From positions 98,754,070 through 98,818,069 of the forward strand of contig OX465282.1 in NCBI GenBank assembly GCA_949987705.1: 64,000 bases of DNA, given 5' to 3'. Of this stretch, positions 33,293 through 42,800 are shown in pieces. The position numbers were made by a program, and so were the translations under genes. The first letter of the stretch is position 1, and the number at the start of each line of letters is the position of its first letter. This stretch comes from Thereva unica. Lineage: Eukaryota > Arthropoda > Insecta > Diptera > Therevidae. Under the pieces are notes generated by a model. The model saw only the letters and a program-made list of their open reading frames with translations. It was not told the DNA's origin and searched no databases.

Positions 33293-34915
33293 TTACGTTT
33301 TATTTTCGTAAAACGGTTTCAAGCGGTTATTATGGACGGTGACCAATCTCCTATTTATTTTGATGGTGGTGTTTACAGCGCTTGGGACCGAAACTACTGT
33401 ATAGGGCCCGACCCAGATTTGGGATAATTTATGCTTCCGAGCTTCGTTACGTAGCAGGACTTTGTCCCCTACGTGGAGTGTGAGTGGGCGTACGTTCCCA
33501 TCATAATATGCCTTGGAGCGGTTTTTGCTAGCAAGAAGGTTCTTGCGGGCTAGGGCATAAGATTTTTGCAACTTATACCGGAGTTGGTGGTAGTAACTCT
33601 CGAGGTTGTAAAGTGGCTCCGGGTTGCGTTTAAGGTTGGACGGGACGTCGGCAATGAAACCATATAGGCAGTCCATGGGGGTAAGCTTGGTCCCCTCGTG
33701 TACGCTATTATTGTACACGAACGCTGCCGTGCGCAGAAACTGGTCCCAATTGTTTGGGCTCTCATCTACTATGGTACGTAGGTACTCGATCAGAGGTCTA
33801 TGAGCTCGTTCTAGCGCGCCATTGGATTGTGGGTGGTAGGCTGAGGTCTGAAGTTTTTTAACTTTTAAGAGCCTACACACGCCCTTGAAGAGGTCACTCA
33901 GGAAATTTGATCCCTGGTCGGTGACTATTTGTTTGGGTATGCGATAGCGCGTGACGATTTCGTCGAAGAAAATTTGTGCTATCGTTTGGGCTTCCCCATT
34001 GGGAATGGCATACCAGTCGACGAATTTTGTCAGGTTATCCTGGAAGGTTAGGATGTATTTGTTTCCGGAATGGGTTTCTTCCAGGGGACCTACTACGTCT
34101 AAATAGACTTTTTCGAAGGGCTTTTCTGCTATGTCTGTAATAACCATGGGCATTCGGAATTGTCTAGAGGCCTTCATGGTTTGACATTTCTTGCACCTTC
34201 TTATGTAGCGAGTGATATCGCGGAACATGTGTCTCCACCAATATTTACGACGTACGCGATTATATGTCTTAACGACTCCCTGGTGTCCGCCGAAAGGGGA
34301 GTCGTGGTAGTCTTTCAGTATTGTAGTGATTTCTTCGGGACTTGTAATCACTTCAACTTTCCTTCGTAGCTCGGTGGAGCTATCTTTGGAGGCTTCGACG
34401 GGTTGTGGAATTTCCGTTCCCAAGTCTATTTCTTTAGGCCCTTCGTCGATATTGGGGGCTTCTGCAGTTGGAACGAGTTCGTCTTTTTCCTCATCCTGCA
34501 TTTTTTGTGCCTGAGCCCTAGTGACCGCGTTGCATTGTTTCGGTCGTTCACTAGGAGGCAATGTATTCCCGTTTCTCTCGGGTGATATAGTTAGGGGTTC
34601 ACCGGGTTGGTGAATTAGAGCTTCCACCGTGAAGGTATTGGGCTCTTCTGCTCTTTGGGGAATCCGGCTGAGAGCATCAGCATTCGTATTGTATTTACCC
34701 GGTTTATACTCAATTTGGTAATCGTATTCGGACAGTTTATGGTGAAACCTAACGAGTCGAGTTGTGGGGTCCTTGACGTTGAAGACTCCCTTGAGAGGTT
34801 TATGATCTGTATAGACCGTAAACTTTCGACCCATCAAGTAACACCTGAAGTTTTTAACAGCCCATACTATGGCTAGCAGCTCCTTTTCGACTATGTTGTA
34901 GACCAGTAAGGACAT
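33293..34915 (-). pseudogene. Gypsy pol, RNase H and integrase part
   Basis: An open frame of 540 codons, out of frame with the RT part upstream. It opens in RNase H (VEKELLAIVWAVKNF, YTDHKPL). An acidic linker and the integrase zinc finger follow (H...H...CKKC near residues 210-250). The integrase core has VYLDVVGPL (Asp), IVTDQGSNFLS (Asp) and NGALERAH (Glu). A C-terminal domain ends HNNRLKPFYENKT. Integrase looks intact, so it could in principle still act, but it would have been made as part of Gag-Pol, which is broken upstream. Confidence 0.92.
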
Positions 34916-36944
34916 AATTCATTAGTCGCTGAAACGTAGCCGGGGCACCTTTTAACCCGAACGGCATACGTTTGAACTCATAATGGCCATAGTTCGTGCT
35001 AAAGGCCGTCTTGGGGCGATCCTGTGGTTCCACTAGTACCTGGTGGTAACCACTGGCCAAGTCGAGGGTGGAGAAGTATCTCGAGTGACCGAGCTGGTCT
35101 AGGATGTCCTCGATTCTTGGTAAGGGATACGCATCACCTATTGTCTTTTCATTAATTTTGCGGAAATCCACAACTACGCGCCATTTTTTCTCACCGTCGG
35201 GGCCCGGTTTTTTCGGTACCACTAGGAGGGGTGAGTTCCAAGGACTTTTGCTGGGTTGAACAATATCGTTGTCCAACATCTCTTTCAATTGGTCATTTAT
35301 GACTTGCCTTTGCGTTTCGGGCAATCTATACATTTTTTGGTTAATAAATTGGTCGTAGACCATGGGGATCTCATGTCGTAGAGCTTCCGTGTAGGTTAGC
35401 TTGTCCCCTTTTAAATGGAATATGTCGGCATATTCGTAACAAAGATCCCGTATGGACCGCTTCTCGTCGGCCGTTAGAGGGTGGTCGAGGCTGAGTTCCT
35501 CGTCTAGCTGTTTGAAGCGCGTTTCACGCTCAAGGTCCGGATCCTCTTGGTCCGGGAATATGTATCGTAGATGACGGATGGAATCGATTTCCTTTTCATT
35601 CTTTCCCAACTTCACTTTTGCCCTGTTTCCCTGGGGTATACCTTGCGGGATTGCACCATTATTGGGTATACTTTGGAGTCTTGCGTTAGATGGCGATGGA
35701 GTACTGGCGTTCCTGAGACCGTCTGGTTCAGAGCCTGTAAGATACTCACATGCGTCATTAGCATTCGTTGGAGGCTTAGGGTTGTTGTTAGAGGCTAGGT
35801 GAATAGTCGTGTAGTCTTTGATTGGGACGAGCGTAAGGGATAGGCTCGTCAGGACTACTGGTTGGGTGTTAACGTTGATGAGACCAACATACACTGTTTT
35901 TGTTCCAGTTGGCAAGAGGGAATTGGCGAGGAATACTCCTTCGCTCGGCTCGTAAGATTCACAGAGCATTTCCTCCTCTAACCTTAGGGGAATGGGGACC
36001 ACCATTTGAGACCGGCTTGGTAGGCGAATGGATTTCTCCAATGCCACGTTATATTTGCCTGAATTGGCCTCATAGTCGTTGGAGTTGTTTTCCAACCTTG
36101 AACCATCTAGAGATAGGCAGCTGGTATTCCTCTCTGAGGCTACCTGGGAGACACCACCGGGGTTTATCTCGGCTACTACGAGTTGAGATTCCCTAGTTTG
36201 GGTTTGCTCCTGCTGCTCTCTAGTGTTTGACTTGGCGGATCCATTGCGTAATGGAATTGCAATTTCTACTGGGTTGATTTCCGTGCGAGGAAATCGCAGT
36301 GTTTGGTTTGGGCCTTCGACGTTACAGTTTTTGGAAAGAAAGTCGTTTCCTAACAGACCATCGTTAGGGATTTCTTGTGTATTTTTCACAATTTGGAAGG
36401 TGCATGGGAGGGGGGTGTTTAGAATGATATTCCCCTGACAGCTCCCTAATGTTTTTCCTTGGCCGTATGGCGTTTGCAGTGTGCATTTTTTAGTGGGATC
36501 TGGTAGGTTAGGGTCCTTTAGTTTTTTATGTTTTAATATACTGACCTCAGCGCCGGTGTCCACTGCTAGGTCAGCTTTGCCGTTAAGTAAGGTTTACATT
36601 TGCAAGTACTTTCGCGAAAGTAAGTCGTTTTTGACATGAAAGTCTAACTTTCGCTTCCACTTACGCCATGTAAACACTGCATGACAGTGAACTAGCACTT
36701 GCGCAAGTGGATAGAGCCCTATTCTATTTACTTTCGTGAAAGTGACTTTCGCGAAAGCACTTGCAAATGTAAACCTACCTTTAAGGCTTATGTCTAGAGG
36801 AAGAGTGACGAGTGGAACACTTGGTTCGGGCGCATGAGGCCCCCCTTTAATATTTTGTGGACTTATTGTCGGGCCGGGGTTTCTTGGTCCGACTGCGGGG
36901 AGTTTCCCGCTTGTTGTGATTCCCAGCGCTGTCTTTGATGACAA
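34854..36944 (-). pseudogene. Gypsy pol, protease and RT part, truncated
   Basis: The pol frame begins overlapping the gag end by about 80 bp (36944-36863), suggesting a frameshift for Gag-Pol. The MITE at 36588-36777 interrupts just before the protease active site VDTGAEV. The linker is long. RT motifs are present up to KKWRVVVDFRKIN, FSTLDLASGYHQV and FKRMPFGLKGAPATFQRLMN. The frame then reaches VLTGLQ and jumps directly into RNase H sequence in another frame, stopping at 34854. The catalytic YxDD segment, thumb and connection are missing, roughly 150 codons judged from family layout. No functional RT can be made. Confidence 0.9.
36588..36777. mobile_element. 190-bp hAT-like MITE inside gypsy pol
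   Basis: The ends TAAGGTTTACATTTGCAAGT and TAGGTTTACATTTGCAAGT are inverted. The repeat runs on into a CTTTCGCGAAAGT palindrome. Flanks CCGTTAAG (36580-36587) and CCTTTAAG (36778-36785) are an 8-bp duplication with one mismatch. TAGG-type ends with 8 bp fit hAT. Non-coding. Confidence 0.75.
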
Positions 36945-39037
36945 TCGTCTACTTGGTGACCACGTCTGTGGCAGAAATCACATCTATATCTAATATTAAA
37001 CACTGACCTTGTGTTATTGGTTGCCTGTTGACGGTCATTGGGTTGGTTGGTTCCATTATTCATGGGTCGGTTGTTTGGTTGTCTATTATTATTCTGGTTA
37101 GGGGGTTGTTGGTCGAAATAGCGATAATTACCCATAGGTTGTGACCGCGGGTCTGGGTAACGGTTGTTACCTTGGTACTGAGGCCGCTGGTTGGGGTAAC
37201 GATTGTTATTGTTATTATTATATGTAGGGCCCTGGTTCTGGTAGCGATTATTACCATTATTGTATGAAGTCCCCTGGTTTCGGTAACGATTATTATTGTT
37301 ATTATATGAGGACCTTGGAGGCTCAACTGGTTGGGGGCAGTCCCTCGCGTCGTGCGAGTTGGACCGGCAGATTATGCAGAAGGGCGTATTTTTGCGTTTC
37401 AAACAGTCCGCATAAGTATGCCCTCTGTTTCTGCAATAGCTACAGGTGATGTTTAAGGGTTTATTTTCATTTTTCGGAACGGGGCTTAAAGTTGTTACTT
37501 GGTTGGCGCTTTGTAGTGACGCCGGCGGTATTGTTTGCATTGGGTTTGTTTGGTTTGTGGGTGGGGCGTATGTTGTGTACATTACCTGTGGGCTTATCGG
37601 GCTTTGAAGTGTTGTTTGCGGCATGGTCGGTGCGGGCGGGGCGGTGTACTGAGTGTGTTGGTTTGGCGTATTTGTTAGGGTCATTTGGTAAATGTTTTCC
37701 GACTTAGGGATAGGGACTGTTTGTCCATAAGGGTTGTATGCCGGTTGAGGTACTGTCATTTGATAGGAGGCATACACAGAATTTTGTTGTAGCTTCTCCA
37801 TATCTAGTGCCTTTTGGGTTAGGCTGTCAAGTGTATCCTCTCCCAGAGTTAGTAGGTACTGGCAGAGGTGGGGGTTGGTAACCCCACTCCGCAGGGCATT
37901 TTTTGCGAAATCTTGCAGTTGGGCCTTTACGGCTGGTGCTGCCATCGCACCATATTTAGTGGTGGCCGCCTCTTCGCATAGTGACAACTGCTGTTTGATC
38001 CTAGTGGTATAGGCCGTGAGCGGCTCTAAGGGGAACTGGCGTAATTGAATTAATTTATTAACCAGTTCTTGATATGTTTCTCTGGGAAGATAAGTCCTGT
38101 TTAGGAGGTTTTCTGCCTCCTCAAAAGTGGCAGGTTGGGAGGAGGCAATTAATTGATAGGCCTCTCCCCGAAGCCTAGTTGGATAAATTTGAATGAAGGC
38201 GGCCTTTTCTTGTTCTGTCAGGCACTGTAGTACCCGACGGCAACAGCCTAGGAACATTTGTAGTTCAGTTGCCATCGTTGGGTTTTGGCCGCCAGAGAAT
38301 AAAGGGACTAGTTGGGCCGTTAATTTGGCGACTTTAATATATTCGTCGGCCATGGCTGTAGGAAATTCTTTTTGTAGTAAAGATTTGACAAGACGACTGT
38401 CTTGAAAGGTCGCCTCCTCTTCCTCTAGGAGGGACAAGGATCGGGTTGAGAGATCGACCCAATCCGCGAGTAGATCTATGGGCGCGTAATCGGGCTCAGG
38501 CGGTTCTGTGTTATCTTTACTTTCACAATGGTCCCTATCCTCTATGCTAACCTTATCTACTATCTCAAGGGGGCGTGGGAGACTATTTTTGAAATTGAGG
38601 AGGTCCTGTTTAAATTTTAGGGCCTCCTCTTTGAATGCTTCTACTTTAGCCTTTCTTTCTAGGCTGGCCCTTTGGATTTGTTTATCCACGGCCTCAAAAT
38701 GTACTATATTAAATTTTCCTGTCTCCTGCGCCCGCTTAAGTATGTATTCTAATCTTGAAGTTAAACCTACTTGTTTCTCTCCTTCTCCTAAGATGGTTCC
38801 ACTTCGGAGACGTCTGGGGGATGTTTGGGGTGTTTCTGATGGGGTGGTTGTTGATTGCTGTGTTGATATTGGTGTCGAGGTGATCCCTCGTTGGGTCCCC
38901 TGGCAGGACGATGGGGTGTCGTTGGCTTCTGATGAAGTAGAGGGGCCTGGTGTGGTTAAGTCCCTGGCTGGTGTTTGGTGGTCCTTCGGTGGGGGAGTCT
39001 TGGTGTTGTTGTTTTCCCCTTGTTGGCCCTCTGACAT
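36863..39037 (-). CDS. Gypsy Gag
   Basis: An open frame of 724 codons from ATG at 39037 (MSEGQQGENNN). It has a Pro/Thr/Ser-rich N-terminus, a helical Lys/Glu-rich segment (about 95-160) and a capsid-like region about 200-400 (MFLGCCRRVLQCLTEQEKAAF, LTAYTTRIKQQLSLCEEA). A Gln/Pro/Thr-rich stretch follows, then CCHC-type knuckles (CSYCRNRGHTYADC, CIICRSNSHDARDC). An Asn/Tyr/Arg repeat (NNNNRYRNQG type) precedes another knuckle (CDFCHRRGHQVDDC). It packages the element RNA into particles. No lesion was seen. The Asn-rich repeat is unusually long. Confidence 0.92.
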   Translation of the reverse strand: MSEGQQGENNNTKTPPPKDHQTPARDLTTPGPSTSSEANDTPSSCQGTQRGITSTPISTQQSTTTPSETPQTSPRRLRSGTILGEGEKQVGLTSRLEYILKRAQETGKFNIVHFEAVDKQIQRASLERKAKVEAFKEEALKFKQDLLNFKNSLPRPLEIVDKVSIEDRDHCESKDNTEPPEPDYAPIDLLADWVDLSTRSLSLLEEEEATFQDSRLVKSLLQKEFPTAMADEYIKVAKLTAQLVPLFSGGQNPTMATELQMFLGCCRRVLQCLTEQEKAAFIQIYPTRLRGEAYQLIASSQPATFEEAENLLNRTYLPRETYQELVNKLIQLRQFPLEPLTAYTTRIKQQLSLCEEAATTKYGAMAAPAVKAQLQDFAKNALRSGVTNPHLCQYLLTLGEDTLDSLTQKALDMEKLQQNSVYASYQMTVPQPAYNPYGQTVPIPKSENIYQMTLTNTPNQHTQYTAPPAPTMPQTTLQSPISPQVMYTTYAPPTNQTNPMQTIPPASLQSANQVTTLSPVPKNENKPLNITCSYCRNRGHTYADCLKRKNTPFCIICRSNSHDARDCPQPVEPPRSSYNNNNNRYRNQGTSYNNGNNRYQNQGPTYNNNNNNRYPNQRPQYQGNNRYPDPRSQPMGNYRYFDQQPPNQNNNRQPNNRPMNNGTNQPNDRQQATNNTRSVFNIRYRCDFCHRRGHQVDDCHQRQRWESQQAGNSPQSDQETPARQ

Positions 39038-39291
39038 AGGGCGTCTCCTGGGCAGGGATGAAGCCCACTAAAAGTCCCGCGATGTAGAAACTTTAGGGGG
39101 GTGAGCGCGTGCTCGCCTGGAGCAGAGGCACCGTGGTTGTACACCCCCGAGCGTTGATTCGTGGAGGATCTGGGATATTTTATGCGCTGTAGTTAGACGC
39201 TAATACTGCCCCCAAGTTAGGCTCAGCCTTGGGTTGGAGGTCAATGGAGCCTTGACCAGCAGTATTAACACCTTTGTTGTTTGCGCACCCA

Positions 39292-39310
39292 GATCCTACC
39301 GGCTGCGCCA
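39292..39310 (-). other. Gypsy primer binding site, tRNA-Ser type
   Basis: On the minus strand TGGCGCAGCCGGTAGGATC lies 2 bp after the 5' LTR. It is close to the tRNA-Ser primer site used by the insect 17.6 and 297 elements (established knowledge), which supports that lineage. Confidence 0.8.
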
Positions 39311-39312
39311 AT

Positions 39313-40680
39313 TGTTATGTTAGGTTTATATCTGTTTGTTATATAGTTCGTTATATAACACTTTTTATTGTTATATAATATCCTTTTGTTATATAGTTTG
39401 TTTGCTTCTTTTATTTATTTAATTTATATTAATCCTTAAAGATGAAGTTAGTTACCTTTTTTTGTTTTGTTGGGGGGTTTTTTTTTATCACTGGCTTAAA
39501 TTTTCTTCTTTATTTAGATATCGAAATATTTCCTTAGTTTTATTTACTTTTACCTTTCTTTTATTTATTATTTATTTATATTTCTTTTTTTTTTACATCA
39601 CTAATTATATTCTTTCTTTATCTTTATTAATTTTTTGCTTATTTACTCTGTATGACACAATTCACGAACACAAAATTTCTGTTCTTAAAAATTTTCACAA
39701 TTTATCTTCCGAACCAGCTCGTTAATTTTTGCTTACATATAGAGAGATTTACTTAATTTTATCTAAATTTATTTTTCCTTTATTTATTTTTCTTCTACAT
39801 CACTTCTTATATCCTTTCTTTATCTTTACTTCTTATATCCTTTCTTTATCTTTATTAATTTTTTCTTTATTTACTCTGTATGACACAATTCACGAACACA
39901 AAATTTCTGTTCTTAAAAATTTTCACAATTTATCTTCCGAACCAGCTCGTTAATTTTCACTTACATATAGAGAGATTTACTTAATTTTATCTAAATTTAT
40001 TTTTCCTTTATTTATTTTTCTTTTACATCACTTCGCCCGCTCGCGCCCGTAGTTTATTATTAATATTTCCACCCGCCGGTGGTCACGGTTAAATCAACAC
40101 TCTTTACGAAGGGTGGCGACGCGCCCGCCGCGCTTGACCATTAAAACAACACTCAACTCAATTAAATTTTCACCCGCCGGTGGTGGCATGGAAAATTGTC
40201 CACCGGCTGGGAAAAACGCGCCCTTGAACTTTTAGTTCCCACCTGCGCAACTTGCTTATCGCGCGCTTCTCACGCGGCGCATTGCAAGTTGCGCTTAATT
40301 ATTGTTGGGTGGGTCAAATTACTTTCAAGAAAGTCAAAGTCAAGATCACTGTTTGCCAGAAAAGCTTGGGAAGGGTGCAAAGGTAATTGCGCACCTTGCA
40401 AATCTCACAAAATGCGCGCGGATCAGGTTACGTCTGGAAATGTTACATTTGTTGAAGTGGATTTTTGTACGTTGAAGATTTGTCCGTTAAGGAATTTTGT
40501 ACATTTGAAAATGGAAATTAGATAATTATTTTCCGTTTAGGATTTGTTGTTCACAGGGAACTCATATTGCATCAAATTCATTGCGAATTTGATGTAAAAG
40601 GCTCCCTGTATGAAGGGATATCAGAATTTGCCTAAGGATTTCGTTTTTCACCGAGACCCTTAGAAATTCTGTATGTAACA
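39313..40680 (-). repeat. Gypsy 5' LTR with two tandem units
   Basis: 1,368 bp. The tandem unit starts at about 39642 and 39870, two copies against three in the 3' LTR. Ends are TGTTAC...AACA in element orientation. Confidence 0.92.
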
Positions 40681-41512
40681 TTCACGAAAGATGCAGTTGC
40701 TTTGATGATTCCCACTGTACTTGACTTTGAAAATGATTCAGAATCAGATTTAGAAAGGGTCTTTGAAGACCCAGAGAGCGAACAGAACGATAAAGAAACA
40801 TACCACTCCATCATCTTTGTGCCAAAAAGTACATAATTGTGTTTTCAGAGAAAATAAATATCAAATCATAAATTACACAAATGAAGTTTTATTACATTTT
40901 CTTACCAAAATTTTAAGTGATTATTCGTTAAAAAACAACTTTATTAGCATAAAATCAATTGAGAAGTTGTAAGAAATAATATAAGCCAAATAAATAATTT
41001 TGACCGGCTAGATCGGCAAAATACCCTTATGTGGGCCGTAACATAAAAATTGTTTGGACATTATTCATAGGAAATATTCCAAGCTTTCTAATTTTGGAAA
41101 GAGTACATGCGTATTCTATGGAGAAAAGGGTAGTTGAAGTCGAAATTTTAGTTAAAAAAACCAAAATTTTGGCTTTGACGACTCATAACTCTGAAATTTG
41201 GTAGGCAACCGAACTTTTACAATTTTAGATAAGGAGAATTCTCCGTACACTGTCGGCTGAGCTGATAGTATCCTGTTGGTAACTGGCTAAGCCGGCGGGA
41301 TGTCTTATTAGGGCTACCAGGGCTATTTATGTGAAGGTGAAGTTTTTCTTGAAACGAATTACAGAATAAAAATTTTCATATTCAAATATACTGCCTAGGC
41401 GTTCTATTTTATTAGGCGTTCTATTCGAAAAGAAACCCAAAGTTTTAAAACAAAGAAAAACGAAACTTTCCCGAATATAATGCCTAGGCGTTATGTTCGG
41501 GCGAAGACTGTA

Positions 41513-42240
41513 GTGATAGATATTTCTGTTATTTTGATCAAAGCTTCGTTAAAAATACCATGCGAAAATGAGATAGGATTGCTTCCGCTAACGTTGCGAA
41601 CAGGTCATCACAAATCGCTTTCTTGTACCCAAAAACATCTAAACACGAAGTCTCAGCAAAATAGAAGCTTTAAAGCAGCCTAATCTAGGGGTTATTTGTA
41701 AAAGTAATCAACATCACCAATCGCATTCTCGCACTCGCAAATAGATTTTCACCATCCTAGAAAGCATATTACTTTGCTTTGTATTTTTAACAAATCTCTC
41801 TATCACAGCGCCCCTAGCAGTGATTTTTGCAAATATATATCGATGCGAAAACTCCCTTGATGTGAGTAATTTGTGGTTAAATTTTTGTGGCGATCGGTTG
41901 AATGGTTTGATACATCGTAAGTAATCGACAGAGCTAAAACCTCAGGCACTTACTGGATGCAGGGGAAGTAAAAATTTCCCCGTTTTTAACCGGCTTCAAA
42001 AAAAGAGGAGGTTATAAATTCGACGTGAAGGTATGTTTTTTTTGTTCCTGTTCACGCATAACTTTGTAACGCAATAACCTTTCTGCTTTTTCCTTTATTA
42101 TGGTTTGAAAGGGTAGTTTCCCACGGTGGTATTTTTTTTTTTAATTCTCATAAAGAAGTTCGAAGTTAGGCATAAAAAACTGTGAAAATTAGTTCACCCT
42201 GAACCTTTCATAGGCAGCGAACAAATTACTTTATTGTCGC
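41513..42240. other. No gene recognised
   Basis: Mixed AT-rich sequence. It includes a GGGGAAGTAAAAATTTCCCC hairpin (about 41964) like the one at 18404 and a TTAACCGGCTTCAAAAAAAG then GAGGAGGTT motif (about 41987) of a kind common in insect repeats. Confidence 0.4.
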
Positions 42241-42250
42241 GAAATTGGTG

Positions 42251-42353
42251 GAAGTCAAGTGGCTGAGTGCCTTGACCACTTAACCACCGATCCAGCGTAG
42301 TATAACGTTGCAGGTTCAAACCCTGGACGGCGTGGCTCGATTTTTTTCTTTTT
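42251..42353 (+). repeat. tRNA-like SINE-type sequence
   Basis: An A-box-like TGGCTGAGTGCC (42260-42271) and a B box GGTTCAAACCC (42313-42323) lie about 42 bp apart. A T-rich tract (about 42341-42354) able to end pol III transcription follows. The segment between does not fold into a proper cloverleaf and contains an AAGTGG/CCACTT hairpin. So this is a tRNA-derived repeat or degenerate tRNA, not a working tRNA gene. Confidence 0.45.
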
Positions 42354-42800
42354 TCTCTTTCTAAATACTGATTGAATTAATGTTGTAAAGATACCTCTGT
42401 TGAGAAATTTCGAATATTCAAGGGGACTGTAAGAGTATTTTGAATTGAAAACTACTTTACCGACTTTCTGAAAAGTTGTATTTACATATTTAGTGTATGT
42501 GCGAATACTGGCTAAATTGCGGCTAAACTAAATTATTGGAAACATCGGTATTGCAGTGCGATTTAGTCTTTTAACGAGGAAGCTAAAGTTGACAGATACT
42601 GACTATGATGCTCAGAATAGCGGCGGACACAATTAGAAAAATGAAAACTAACTACAGTTTAATTCAACGATTTTCTTATATTTTAAACTTCGTTATAAAT
42701 TCACTGAATTATTTAAATTGGACAATTGCTATACAAATTCCAACCTTTATTCAACTAACTTGAAAACAATACAAAAAAATGATCTAGCGATTTATATAAC

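Larger units (their letters stand above)
30844..40680 (-). mobile_element. Ty3/gypsy retrotransposon, 17.6/297-like, defective
   Basis: LTRs at 39313-40680 (5' for the element) and 30844-32440 (3'). They are flanked by the 4-bp duplication TTCA (30840-30843, 40681-40684). On the minus strand come a tRNA-Ser-type primer site, gag (39037-36863), and pol with protease, RT, RNase H and integrase (36944-33293). A purine tract then abuts the 3' LTR. I see no envelope-like frame in the 830 bp after pol. Defects: a 190-bp MITE near the protease active site and a deletion in RT that removes the catalytic box. The 3' LTR is longer by one tandem unit. Confidence 0.95.
29378..41037. mobile_element. Second-level TIR transposon, decayed, unassigned
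   Basis: The left end GGCCGCACTTAGGGGTATT, then CTAGCCGGTCAAAA, matches the reverse complement of the right end (GGCCCACATAAGGGTATT, then CTAGCCGGTCAAAA). GTAA lies beside both ends and may be a 4-bp TSD. It held a gene. ATGGATTTGGATAAAGC at 29655 is followed by a donor-like CAG|GTAAGA. A frame with one stop at about 29880-30290 and an acidic tail after the gypsy (about 40685-40830, ending TIIFVP-like and a stop) may be its remains. An AATAAA follows at about 40853. I cannot name the superfamily. Confidence 0.6.
29114..41510. mobile_element. Outer TA-flanked TIR element of the nest
   Basis: The left end CAGTCTTCGCCCGAACATAG and the reverse complement of the right end, CAGTCTTCGCCCGAACATAA, are inverted. 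TA flanks both (29112-29113, 41511-41512). The near-palindrome CGCCTAGGCG recurs just inside both ends, about three times on each side. Its own sequence is about 264 bp on the left (29114-29377) and about 473 bp on the right (41038-41510), and everything between was inserted later. TA target and CAGT ends suggest a Tc1/mariner-derived MITE. Confidence 0.8.

Noticed and set aside
38508..39071. A 187-codon + frame
   Set aside because: Antisense shadow of the intact gypsy gag, whose knuckles and composition make the minus strand clearly coding.
41987..42030. AACCGGCTTCAAAAAAAG plus GAGGAGGTT motif as a new element
   Set aside because: Similar motifs are widespread in insect repeats, and I could not find matching ends or a TSD here.
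42251..42353. Functional tRNA-Ser/Leu gene
   Set aside because: A- and B-box-like motifs and a T tract are present, but no cloverleaf can be drawn.
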